From CAZDWZ01 sp964509425 (GTDB lineage Bacteria > Bdellovibrionota_C > UBA2361 > SZUA-149 > CAZDWZ01), in NCBI GenBank assembly GCA_964509425.1, contig CAZDWZ010000002.1, forward strand, positions 372,001 through 436,000: a stretch of 64,000 bases of DNA, in the 5' to 3' direction. Made by a program: the position numbers and the translations under genes. The notes beneath the pieces were generated by a model that saw only the letters and a list, made by a program, of their open reading frames with translations, did no database searches and had not been told where the DNA came from. Below, piece after piece: positions 17,860 through 26,453 of this stretch (its first letter is position 1; the number at the start of each line of letters is the position of its first letter).

Positions 17860-19558
17860 ATGAGCTTCAGCTCAAAGTGCGAAAAAGGGATGACGATGGC
17901 AGAGCTGCTGGTGGCGGTGGCCATCATCGGCATCATTGCCGCATTCGCCGTTCTCAAAACAACGTCTTACATGGTTCGCGCAAAAGAAGCCGGCGTTCAG
18001 GCCGACGTGCGAAACGTAAAGATCGATGCCGACAGCTTACCTGAGAACTCTCCGCCAATCGTTTGCGTCGACCAAGAGTGCGTGGCTCAGCTTCCTGGGA
18101 TTGCCGGACTGAGTAAGTGCTCACACGTTTGGTGGCAACAAGATCCGGCCAACCCTACCAATGACGGCGGCGGAGGCTGCTGCGACGATCCAAACTCCAC
18201 ACGCTGGTTCGTCTATCTCATGGGCAACATGATCACGATGCACTTCCCTCCGGGGGAGAGCTGCCAGTTTAACGCAAGCTCGCCGGTCGCCGTTGCGGCT
18301 GCCGTAGCTGTTGCGACCGCAACCGGTGGAACAGGCCCGGCCCCGTGCCCGGGCGGACTGGTGAGAAATCCGAGCGGTGACTGTGTATTTGCGACGACTA
18401 CCACTGGCGGAGTCGCGGTGGCAGTAGCGGTAGCCGTTTCAACGTCGACGTCAACTGCGACATCGACAGCGTCTGCAGTTGCGTCATCAACGGCCACATC
18501 AACTTCGACGGCAACCGGCGGCACGACCACGGGCGGCACAACGACCGCGGGCAGTACGACCGGAGGCACAACAACTGCTGGAACCACTACGGCAGGCTCG
18601 ACGACGGGCGGCAGCACGACCGCGGGAACCACCACGGCCGGATCCACGACCGGCGGCAGCACAACGGCGGGCACGACCACGGGCGGAAGCACGACGGCTG
18701 GCAGCACGACAGGCCCAACGACGACCACTACCACAGGTGGCAGCACGACTGGCAGCAGCACGACTGCGGGCAGTACCACGGGCGGCAGCACAACCGGCGG
18801 ACCGACTACGACCACCACCACCACCGGCGGCAGCACCACGGGCGGACCGACTACGACGACCACCACCGGCGGCAGCACAACCGGCGGACCGACGACGACC
18901 ACCACCACCACCGGCGGCAGCACCACGGGCGGACCGACTACGACCACCACGACCGGCGGCAGCACAACCGGCGGACCGACTACGACGACCACCACCGGCG
19001 GCAGCACAACCGGCGGACCGACGANNNNNNNNNNNNNNNNNNNNNNNNNNNNNNNNNNNNNNNNNNNNNNNNNNNNNNNNNNNNNNNNNNNNNNNNNNNN
19101 NNNNNNNNNNNNNNNNNNNNNNNNCGACGACCACCACCACCGGCGGCAGCACGACGGGCGGACCGACTACGACCACCACGACCGGCGGCAGCACAACCGG
19201 CGGCACGGTCACGACCACGACAACAACTGGCGGCAGCACGACGGGCGGCACGGTGACGACCACGACAACAACTGGCGGCAGCACGACGGGCGGCACGGTG
19301 ACGACCACCACGACGACCGGCGGCAGCACGACCGGGGGCGGAACTACGACGACCACGACGACGGGAACAACGGGCGGAGGTCCTGGCACGACCACCGGCA
19401 GTCCAACAACCGGCTCGAGCTCGGGTGCGACCGGCGGCACAATCAACGCTCCATGTAACGGAGACGGAACGTGTAACTGTCCAGACGGCTCAGTTGCTCC
19501 GAGTTGCGGAGACTGGGGCGGAATGGTGGTTGCCTGCGCCTGCGCTACCGCAATCTAG
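17860..19558 (+). CDS. Pilin-like protein with Thr/Gly/Ser repeat stalk (interrupted by assembly gap)
   Basis: The N-terminus is prepilin-like: G|MTMAELLVAVAIIGIIAAFA with Glu +5. The first ~130 residues repeat the C-x4-C, C, CC, C pattern of the two upstream pilins (VCVDQEC, SKCSH, GCCDD, GESC). Then come Ala/Val-rich stretches and a long low-complexity stalk built of units such as TTTTTTGGSTTGGP (42 bases). After the gap the stalk continues with TVTTTTTTGGSTTGG and ends in a Cys-rich tail (GTCNCPDGSVAPSCGDWGG, VACACATAI). The frame before the gap ends in phase 1 and the tail reads in phase 2, explained by the arbitrary 100-N length. True length is unknown. Perhaps a glycosylated tip adhesin; that is inference. 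Confidence 0.75.
19025..19124. other. Assembly gap (100 N)
   Basis: Exactly 100 undetermined bases lie inside the 42-base repeat array. The number is the conventional placeholder for unknown size. Reads probably could not resolve the repeats. Confidence 0.99.
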
Positions 19559-19583
19559 CCAGCCCACAACACTCAGCGCCGAC

Positions 19584-19617
19584 AACTCAGTAATAAGCAG
19601 ACGCTTGTTACTGAGTT
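19584..19617. repeat. Hairpin downstream of stalked pilin
   Basis: AACTCAGTAA (19584-19593) pairs with TTACTGAGTT (19608-19617), with AAGC/GCTT inside after one mismatch. It lies between the stop of the stalked pilin gene and the terminator-like hairpin at 19642. Confidence 0.6.
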
Positions 19618-19641
19618 GCTACGGCACGAGAGATCACCAGG

Positions 19642-19668
19642 CTCCTTTCAAAAAAGAAAGGAGGCTTT
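19642..19668. terminator. Terminator-like hairpin between convergent genes
   Basis: CTCCTTTC and GAAAGGAG (19642-19649, 19656-19663) form an 8-bp stem around AAAAAA, followed by GCTTT. It may end transcription from the stalked pilin and, in the other direction, from the CBS gene. Confidence 0.55.
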
Positions 19669-19678
19669 AGATTCTCGC

Positions 19679-20209
19679 TCAGTGATCTTCTAATATTTGG
19701 ATAAGGTCGAGCGTCGAGACAATGCCGACGACTTTCTTTTGTTCTACTACTATCAGCCGATGAATTCGATGATGCCTCATCGTGACGGCGAGCACGGAGA
19801 GTCGGTCATCTGGTGAAACCGTATAGACATCCGTGGTCATGCCGTCTTCAACGGTTCGTTCGTTGAGCTGTTCGGAGAGCGAATTCAACTCACTCGTCAG
19901 CATCGGTGGAAGACCGACGAAGTAGGAATTCTCCGGATAGTCATCCGTTTCCTTACCGAGCACGGTCCGGACGATGTCAGTTTGAGAGATCGCTCCGACC
20001 AATTCGCCATTCTCATCGATAACAGGAGCGCCCGTAATTCGGTGACGAGCAAGCACATCTCTCGCCGTCGCAAGCGTCATCTCGGGAGAGAGTGTGATGA
20101 TTCTCCCCTGCATTACATCTCGAGCAATCAAATTTCTCGACATACCGCGGCTCTCCAACAATACACCCTGCTCCGCCGGGCTCGGCTCCTCGTCAGTAGA
20201 AGCAACCAT
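19679..20209 (-). CDS. Tandem CBS-domain protein
   Basis: The 176-residue protein consists of two CBS domains, which together bind adenine nucleotides. The first covers roughly residues 28-82 (ARDVMQGRIITLSPEMTLATA, GAPVIDENGELVGAISQTDI) and the second 118-175 (VEDGMTTDVYTVSPDD, IHRLIVVEQKKVVGIVSTLD). Between them is a short helical insert. No fused enzyme or transporter domain is present, so it is a stand-alone sensor module whose partner is unknown. ATG 20209 is preferred; the frame reaches 20269 without added homology. Confidence 0.88.
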   Translation of the reverse strand: MVASTDEEPSPAEQGVLLESRGMSRNLIARDVMQGRIITLSPEMTLATARDVLARHRITGAPVIDENGELVGAISQTDIVRTVLGKETDDYPENSYFVGLPPMLTSELNSLSEQLNERTVEDGMTTDVYTVSPDDRLSVLAVTMRHHRIHRLIVVEQKKVVGIVSTLDLIQILEDH

Positions 20210-20265
20210 CCCGGACCAGTCAAATCTGGAGCACAAGCTAAGGTACGGTGCGGCGGAGAGGTTTG

Positions 20266-21414
20266 TCAAATATGGATTGCTTGAAGTTGCCGGATTCCGG
20301 ACTCAAACTCGGCTTGTTGTTTGAGACAACTGATGACGAGCCACTGCCCTTCCGGAAATCCATAAAAATACCCCGGGTGAACGAGGACTCCGGCACCGAG
20401 GGCTTGTACCGCGACTTCTTCTTCATCGGCTTCTTCGGGCAGCCGAAGCAGAGCTTGCCAACCGCCCGATGACGGGACCGCTCGAACGCGGCCGGATGCG
20501 GGAAAGGAGCAGAACAGGAACTCTCGATTCGCTCGAACTCGCGCACGGATGGAGGTCTGCACCCCCGCGCCTTCGGCAAAAATCTTGGGAAGCATTCGCT
20601 GCGTCAGATTATTCGCCGAGAGATAGGTGTCGTTCAAGAGTTCTAACCGCTCGCCGTAGGTCTCAAGCGCACGATCATTCATCACGATCCACCCAAGCTT
20701 CAAATCGGGAAGCGCAAAGAGCTTCGAAATTCCGTTCAAATGAAACACCGGAAGTTCGGGATGGAAGCTCGCCGCAGGGCGGCAGACTTCTCCGTCCGGA
20801 CCGTAGTCAGAAAACACCTCGTCGCAGATGACGGGAAGGCCTAAATTTCGCAGCGCCGGTATCGGCTCTTGAAGCGTCCAACCCGTTGGATTATGAGGCG
20901 AGATTAGAACCACGGCGCGAGCATTTCCTGGTCTTGCGCTCACCAACGAAGCGTTTCGAATCAACCATCTTCTGTCAAAATCCAACGCGTAGGTAAGATG
21001 GGAAACTCTCGCGTCTCGCGCCAAAAATTCGAAAAGCGGGTAGCAGATATCGGGGAAAAGAATACCGTCTCCCGGTTCGGCGAGTAGCGAGAATAACAGT
21101 CGATACGATTCCGAGGTGCTCGCGGTAATGAAAATGTTCTCGACTCCTACGCGAAAGCCTGGATCGCGTGCGAGGTAGTAGTCCCGAATGGTCTCCCTTG
21201 CGCGAAGGTCGCCGTGCGCACTCGGCTCATAGCTCCGATCACGAAAGTACGCGGAACTCGCTTCCTCGAGAACTCGTTCCGGGAACAAAAATCCTTCGTT
21301 CAGCGGATTGCTCGAAGTCAGATCGATGATTTTTGTACCCGAAGCACTCAGCTCGCGGCGCAAATTTTCCAGTCGATTTGGATGGAGAGGTTCATCGGAA
21401 AAAAATCCGGACAT
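20266..21414 (-). CDS. Class I/II pyridoxal-phosphate aminotransferase
   Basis: The 382-residue enzyme shows fold-type I features: TSSNPLNEGFLFP near residue 33, the SPHNPTGW motif near 170, VICDEVFSDYG near 193, and the cofactor lysine in NGISKLFALPDLKLGW near 225. It probably transfers amino groups between an amino acid and a 2-oxo acid; the substrate cannot be read from sequence. It starts at ATG 21414. The next gene downstream on this strand is the CBS protein, but the frames nearly abut (20266 vs 20269), so co-transcription is possible. Confidence 0.88.
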   Translation of the reverse strand: MSGFFSDEPLHPNRLENLRRELSASGTKIIDLTSSNPLNEGFLFPERVLEEASSAYFRDRSYEPSAHGDLRARETIRDYYLARDPGFRVGVENIFITASTSESYRLLFSLLAEPGDGILFPDICYPLFEFLARDARVSHLTYALDFDRRWLIRNASLVSARPGNARAVVLISPHNPTGWTLQEPIPALRNLGLPVICDEVFSDYGPDGEVCRPAASFHPELPVFHLNGISKLFALPDLKLGWIVMNDRALETYGERLELLNDTYLSANNLTQRMLPKIFAEGAGVQTSIRARVRANREFLFCSFPASGRVRAVPSSGGWQALLRLPEEADEEEVAVQALGAGVLVHPGYFYGFPEGQWLVISCLKQQAEFESGIRQLQAIHI

Positions 21415-21688
21415 TTTACCCTTCCCGCCTTCGAGGGCTCAGGACCGAGAGCCTTCCGGTTGAGCGAACCCCTCGACGGCAGCTTGGTTTTTTACTAAAA
21501 TTCATAGGGTTGCTGCATTTGATAGTCGATTTTTGGTAATCGTTCACGTTGTCCTGCGCTCAAACCGGAGAATTGGAGAAAGCAGAGTGTACTTTAGGTG
21601 GTTTCCTTAAAGTATATGAGTATTTTTTCCAACCATCTCATCGAAGAGAGCGGGAGACATGAACAGTGACGATTTTTGAATAGAAACT

Positions 21689-22894
21689 ATGTCTAGTTCT
21701 CATGGCGGCGGCGAACACGAGCGGAATGAGCGGCTCAAGTTCGCAGAAGAAAGCTACCGACTTGGCAAGCAGGCGTGGACCGGCGGTCGCTTCGATGAAG
21801 CGCTCGCACTCTGGCGCACGGGCTTTCACGAACGATTTCCGGCATTCGTCGAGAGCCGCCTGATTCAGACGGGGCTAAAGAAGCTTCAGCGAGAATGCAA
21901 ACGGAAGAAGCTTGCCATAAATGCACTGGAAGCCGCAGCTCAAGGCATACTGAAAACCACGACCGCTCCTGACGCCCCGGCGCTCGATTCGACGGTCCAC
22001 AACCCGAATGCCCCGGTAACCCTGGGTCTCACCCCTCCGCCGGAGGAGTCCGGAACTTCGACGAACAACGACTCGAGCCCCCTGTATGAATTCTTCTCCT
22101 ACATCTTTTTCGAGGTGGGACTGTCCCCTGAATGTCACGAATCAAAGGAGAATCTCGTCAGTGCGCGAGTGCGTTGGCAAAACGAGTATGATCAGCTCGG
22201 CGAGCCGCTCTACGCGAAGTTTCGAATTGCACTACTTGACTGCCTTGACGGAAACCTCGATCGGGCGCTCGAGGGATTAAGCGTCTGCCAAGATCGCTTT
22301 CCGGCGAAGAAACACCAGAGTCTTCATCTCAAGGAAGTTCTCGAAGCAGTAAAACAAGCACAAGCAACGCTTCTTGCTGCAAGGCAAGGGAAGCTGGTGA
22401 TTGCCACACCGAGCGCATGGGAGCAGGCCGGATTCTCGACTCCCTTCGAAGCACGGCCTTGGAAGCGCGCGGGGCTCCCGCCGGATCAAGCGAAGGATTT
22501 TCGAGCGGCGGGTTTCACGGCGACTGCCGCCGGCGCCTGGTCGAAGATCGGGCTCTCCGCGGATGAGGCGAAGGCTTGGCAATCGGCCGGGCTCAGCGAC
22601 CCGGACCACGCCAAGCGTTGGCATCGTGCCGGGCTGACGCCCGAAGCCGCACTTCCATGGGAGGAGGCTTTCGGTGGAGACATCGAAAAAGCCGTGCTCT
22701 TCTTCAAAGCCGGCTTTACCGATCCGGAGGATGCACGAGTCTGGCAGGAGTTCTTTCAGTTCCCGAGCGATGCGATTACGTGGAAGCAGCAGGGGTTTCA
22801 GGCCGAAGAGGCGAGATTTTGGTACCACGATGCCGGCGTGAAAGACCCCTACACCGCGAAGCGCGAGCGTGAGCTGCTTTCGAAAGCCGAGTAG
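21689..22894 (+). CDS. Protein with W-x-x-A-G-[LF] repeats
   Basis: This 401-residue, apparently cytoplasmic protein has a helical N-terminal part like a TPR pair (YRLGKQAWTGGRFDEALALW, then EFFSYIFFEVGLSPE). From about residue 230 there are around eight degenerate repeats of 16-19 residues with the core W-x-x-A-G-[LF]-[ST]-x-x-[ED]-A (for example AWEQAGFSTPFEARPW, WKRAGLPPDQAKDF, AWQSAGLSDPDHAKRW, RWHRAGLTPEAALPW). Each seems to be a helix starting at Trp and ending in Ala-Gly. I know no precise function for these repeats. The gene stands alone, diverging from the aminotransferase. Confidence 0.8.
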   Translation: MSSSHGGGEHERNERLKFAEESYRLGKQAWTGGRFDEALALWRTGFHERFPAFVESRLIQTGLKKLQRECKRKKLAINALEAAAQGILKTTTAPDAPALDSTVHNPNAPVTLGLTPPPEESGTSTNNDSSPLYEFFSYIFFEVGLSPECHESKENLVSARVRWQNEYDQLGEPLYAKFRIALLDCLDGNLDRALEGLSVCQDRFPAKKHQSLHLKEVLEAVKQAQATLLAARQGKLVIATPSAWEQAGFSTPFEARPWKRAGLPPDQAKDFRAAGFTATAAGAWSKIGLSADEAKAWQSAGLSDPDHAKRWHRAGLTPEAALPWEEAFGGDIEKAVLFFKAGFTDPEDARVWQEFFQFPSDAITWKQQGFQAEEARFWYHDAGVKDPYTAKRERELLSKAE

Positions 22895-22973
22895 TTAGTG
22901 CTCCGACCGTTTGATTTGTGGCATGAAGGGAGGCTCTGACTAAGCCTACCTCTAGACCCCCAGAACTCCAGAC

Positions 22974-23015
22974 CTCCGTGTTAAACGAAAGCAGCTGCCT
23001 TCGTTTAACACGGAG
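22974..23015. repeat. 16-bp inverted repeat between convergent genes
   Basis: CTCCGTGTTAAACGAA (22974-22989) and its exact complement TTCGTTTAACACGGAG (23000-23015) enclose a 10-base loop containing CAGCTG. No T-run follows on either strand. The position between converging genes fits a bidirectional transcription barrier. Confidence 0.7.
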
Positions 23016-23067
23016 TTCCAGAGCTCAAGAGCTCAAGAGTTGGGAGACAATAGTTTTGAGAAACTCT

Positions 23068-25068
23068 CTAAACTCCCGCGTCTCTGATCGGCAGCGGCAT
23101 CGCATACTGCGTGGTGCTTCGTTCGATGATTCCGAGAATGGCGTTTGCGTTCTCCGCCTGGACCACCACGGTTCCATACTCATCCCGAGCAACGAGCGAA
23201 GTAAGATCGACGACCTGCATGCCGTTCGGCGGAATCGTGTAGGTCGTCGGCTGCACTCTCATGACGCCGGCGAAATTTCTCACGCTCAGCACGAAGGTTT
23301 GCGGCGAATTCTGAGTATTGTGAATCATCGCAACGTTGTTGTGCCCGAGGAAGGAGTTAAACGAGGCCCGCAGCGAGTTTCCAAACGCCGACACTGCAGG
23401 GTTTCCGTACATAAGCTGGAGACCGCCTCGTGAATCGAATCCGTATTCAAGACCGTAGGCAATTGCTCCGCCTCTCGTGTCACTTTGAATTATGGCCTGT
23501 GCAAATGCGTTGTTGCCAATCACATCGCTCATGATCAGATGGCGCGATTCGTACGCGTTTAGCGGCACGAACTGCGTAAGTTTCAATGCTCCGCTTGCGA
23601 GGTAGACCTTGACGAGCACGTTCGTTCGGAACGGAAGAACATTGCTCAGTTCCAAGACCGCCATCTTTCCACCGGCGGTGCTGAGCGATACCGATTGCTG
23701 CTCTCCACTTCCCGCGCGAGCTTCGAGAGGAAATGCCGTTAAGAATGTCGGGCTCCAAATCGAATTGTCGTAGAGATAACGGATGTTTCGGATGACGAAA
23801 GGAATATCGAGCTGACTTGGCTTCCAAATGACGGTTCCGACCACGTTCCGGCCGAAGCGGTGGAGATCGAAATCGACTCGTTCGCCGGCTGCGAGAGAGA
23901 GCGGGAATGCGGTTAACAGACTTCCGGTCATACCGTAGATGTAGACGTTTCCCGTTCCACGCCGTTTGCCGGCGTTTCGAACGGTCAGCCAGTTTGCGAT
24001 CTTGTAGCCTTGTTGCTCAGCCAGGAGACTCGGCTGGTATGTATTCATCGTCACCGCCTGCTCTCCGAGACGGCCGTCTGAAAGCGCCATCGCGAAAGCA
24101 AAGTGGAATGATTTCCGTGAACGGCCGCTCCGGTCCTCCATATAGTGAACCATGGCGCCATCGATCGGAACCAGATGCTCAAGGCATATGCTACCGATTT
24201 GGCCGTCCGGGACCTTCCCATTCAGCACGTAGTCAAACTGTTGAAGCGGCGCGAGCCAGATGGTCTCGGTGCGCATGAGAGCACCCCTATTCGAGAATAT
24301 TCGGAGCCTCCCCGAGCCCGGCCGATCGGTGCTGGCGTTCTTCATCTCAAAGATATTGAGAAGCGTCCGCCTTGAAACCCCGTCCGTAAGCACGGTGTTC
24401 CAATCCGCACAATTCTCCTGCTCGAGAATTTCCCATGTGTGACCGGAGTCGAGCGGATTGCTCAGATCGAAATAGTGTTCCTGCCCGTCCGAGCGGCGAT
24501 CGAAGTCGCTGTCTCGATTGAGCGGATCAGTTCCGAGGCTCGCTTCGACTGTGTCGAGCAGAAGATCGTTGTCATCATCGATATCAATAGAATTCAAAAC
24601 CCCATCACCGTCGGTATCCGGATCAAATGGAAGCGGAGTCGGCGTCGGATTCGGTGTCGGAGTGGGAGTGGGGTTTGGCGTAGGAGTCGGCGTGGGCGTT
24701 GGTGTCGGAGTCGGCGAGCCGCCGTTTCCGACCTGGAAGGCAACCTCTGCCGTCAAATCACTGATGAGTCCGTGTGTGTTTCTGGCCCGGACGACAAAAT
24801 AGATGGTCTGGCCGGGGGAGAGGGATGAGACTGTGGTGCTCGTCTCTTGGCCTACGTCGCGAGACGTCGTGTAGGAGCCCGGAGCAAAGCCATAGGACAC
24901 CCGATAATTAGCTATGGCTGGGCTTCCGCTCGCCTGCCACTCGAGCACGACGGTAGCCGCCGAAGCCTCAGAGCGAAAGCCGAGAGCCCCCATGACAAGG
25001 GCCAAAACGCCGAGCCAGATGCTCAAACGAGAAGACTTCAAACAACCGCGAACTCGAAAACACAACAT
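23068..25068 (-). CDS. Large secreted protein: FN3, PT-repeat and thrombospondin-3-like linker, beta modules
   Basis: This secreted protein has about 666 residues. A signal peptide (LSIWLGVLALVMGALGFRSEASA) precedes a fibronectin type III domain (residues ~40-115; VVLEWQASGSPAIANYRVSY). A Pro-Thr repeat linker (PTPTPTPTPNPTPTP) follows, then a calcium-binding thrombospondin type-3-like segment (DPDTDGDGVLNSIDIDDDND). The remaining ~450 residues contain repeated beta modules with the theme N-W-L-T-V-R-N then a long loop and G-S-L-L. Similar modules occur in the 46628-49138 protein. ATG 25068 is used; a TTG at 25077 is also in frame. Surface or extracellular, role unknown. Confidence 0.8.
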   Translation of the reverse strand: MLCFRVRGCLKSSRLSIWLGVLALVMGALGFRSEASAATVVLEWQASGSPAIANYRVSYGFAPGSYTTSRDVGQETSTTVSSLSPGQTIYFVVRARNTHGLISDLTAEVAFQVGNGGSPTPTPTPTPTPTPNPTPTPTPNPTPTPLPFDPDTDGDGVLNSIDIDDDNDLLLDTVEASLGTDPLNRDSDFDRRSDGQEHYFDLSNPLDSGHTWEILEQENCADWNTVLTDGVSRRTLLNIFEMKNASTDRPGSGRLRIFSNRGALMRTETIWLAPLQQFDYVLNGKVPDGQIGSICLEHLVPIDGAMVHYMEDRSGRSRKSFHFAFAMALSDGRLGEQAVTMNTYQPSLLAEQQGYKIANWLTVRNAGKRRGTGNVYIYGMTGSLLTAFPLSLAAGERVDFDLHRFGRNVVGTVIWKPSQLDIPFVIRNIRYLYDNSIWSPTFLTAFPLEARAGSGEQQSVSLSTAGGKMAVLELSNVLPFRTNVLVKVYLASGALKLTQFVPLNAYESRHLIMSDVIGNNAFAQAIIQSDTRGGAIAYGLEYGFDSRGGLQLMYGNPAVSAFGNSLRASFNSFLGHNNVAMIHNTQNSPQTFVLSVRNFAGVMRVQPTTYTIPPNGMQVVDLTSLVARDEYGTVVVQAENANAILGIIERSTTQYAMPLPIRDAGV

Positions 25069-25077
25069 AAAGAACAA

Positions 25078-25487
25078 CCGAAATCAGCTCCGGGCTTCCG
25101 GAATACCGATTAAAGAAGCATGAAATGTGCCAAATCATACTATTTCACTCCGAGTAATAATTTCTTGGATGGGTATTACGAGAACCCATTATAAGGCAGT
25201 AAAGACAGTGGGTTACAACTCATCCGGTTATCGGAAGCCGTACTCATCTGTAGCTTTGAGAATTTTTGTCAGTTGGATCTTCGTCAATTATGGACAGAAA
25301 TAATCAGATTTCCCGTGCAAAACTGAACACGAAGTCCGGATATGGTCGAGTCGTATGATGGCGCTGGCGCGGTGCGCCGAAAAACTCAGAACATGACCAA
25401 TGTGGCAAAAGCTCAGCCTGGGTCCGAAAGGCAGAGGAGAGGGCCCGCCACGCATGCCCGTCAGGCTCCTCATGAAGGGACGCCCCC
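25078..25487. other. Gene-poor region upstream of the FN3 protein
   Basis: About 410 bases without a convincing gene. Short frames on both strands have no start signal or recognisable protein. The left part must hold the promoter of the leftward FN3 gene and the right part leads to the terminator of the PEP-CTERM gene. I see no repeats or clear promoter boxes. Confidence 0.5.
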
Positions 25488-25529
25488 GAAAAACGAAAAA
25501 CGGCCCCTCGGTTTCCCGAGGAGCCGTTT
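25488..25529 (-). terminator. Rho-independent terminator of PEP-CTERM gene
   Basis: On the minus strand AAACGGCTCCTCGG pairs with CCGAGGGGCCGTTT (one T-G pair) around a GAAA tetraloop, followed by T-rich sequence. It lies about 70 bases after the stop codon of the leftward PEP-CTERM gene. Confidence 0.9.
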
Positions 25530-25597
25530 CAGCGCCTATTTCGAGCCTCGCAGAGGAGAGCGAGCTTGAAGAAGGCGTTTAGGAGCAATGAACCGGA

Positions 25598-26293
25598 TTA
25601 GGCAGCTGCCTTTCTCCGACGCGCTGCACCGAGTCCAATTACGCTAGAACCCAAGAGCAGCATGGTTGCCGGCTCAGGAACTGCAGTCGGCTCATAGCAG
25701 ACGCGAAGCTGTGAGAAATAGACCGCGAACGTATCGGCGGTGCCAGTTCCACGGACGTTCTTGTCGATGTAGACAGTCAAAAATCCGTCAGCAAGAATCG
25801 CATTCAACGTCACCATGTTCTCGAACAAGAATACAGTGTTTGAGAAGAATGAGTTCGCCGAAACTCCGTTCAAAAGGTTTCCGAGATTAATCGTCTCAGC
25901 GCAAACATAGTCGTTTCCGCCGGAGTTCCCGTATGCCTTGATTTCGAGTGAAGCCGAGATAAACTCACCCGGAACCGGGTTCAAAAAGCTGAGATTGTGC
26001 CGAAAAGACACATCGCGGTTGTTCATCACACCGAAGTCGGCATCAACGAGGTTCGAAGCGATGATCTGAGCATCGTCATTTACGACCGTGGTGGAAGTTC
26101 CGCCGTTGTTCATCGTCCGGCGCAAATCTCTCTCGGATCCATCCGGATTTGGAATCTGCACACCGGTGCCGTTCGCATTAATGTGGTACGAGAGATCCTG
26201 AACGGTCTCGGTGGAAATGATTGGAACCGCGTTCGCTGCTGTGGTTCCGAATACGAGTGGCAATACGCACATTGCCAAGAACTTCTTAAACAT
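25598..26293 (-). CDS. PEP-CTERM sorting-domain protein
   Basis: The 231-residue protein has an N-terminal signal peptide (MFKKFLAMCVLPLVFGTTAANA) and the classic sorting tail VPEPATMLLLG, a hydrophobic helix and RRRKAAA. Such proteins are cut and processed by an exosortase in the envelope. The body is beta-rich, with Asn and Thr-rich loops and a Cys pair (YVCAETI, LRVCYEP). ATG 26293 has GAGGAGA seven bases upstream. No exosortase gene is visible in the window. A strong terminator follows, and a regulator of TrmB type lies upstream on the same strand. Confidence 0.93.
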   Translation of the reverse strand: MFKKFLAMCVLPLVFGTTAANAVPIISTETVQDLSYHINANGTGVQIPNPDGSERDLRRTMNNGGTSTTVVNDDAQIIASNLVDADFGVMNNRDVSFRHNLSFLNPVPGEFISASLEIKAYGNSGGNDYVCAETINLGNLLNGVSANSFFSNTVFLFENMVTLNAILADGFLTVYIDKNVRGTGTADTFAVYFSQLRVCYEPTAVPEPATMLLLGSSVIGLGAARRRKAAA

Positions 26294-26453
26294 CAGACTG
26301 TCTCCTCTTTTTGCAAGCACCCTGCCCCTTACTACGAATGTTCGAAAATTTCAACTCTTCTGCGGTTTTTTACCGAAAAATCGGGTCCTCTCCTCCCCGA
26401 TCTCAGCAGAGCCACGTGCATTCTCAAGGGTCTAAAATGAATACGTCTTCCTG

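Noticed and set aside
18213..19007. Minus-strand frame of Val/Pro repeats opposite the stalk
   Set aside because: It is the mirror of the Thr/Gly repeat DNA; no start signal or real protein features, and the plus strand has a continuous pilin N-terminus.
24518..24802. Plus-strand Gly/Val repeat frame
   Set aside because: Mirror image of the Pro-Thr linker of the FN3 protein.
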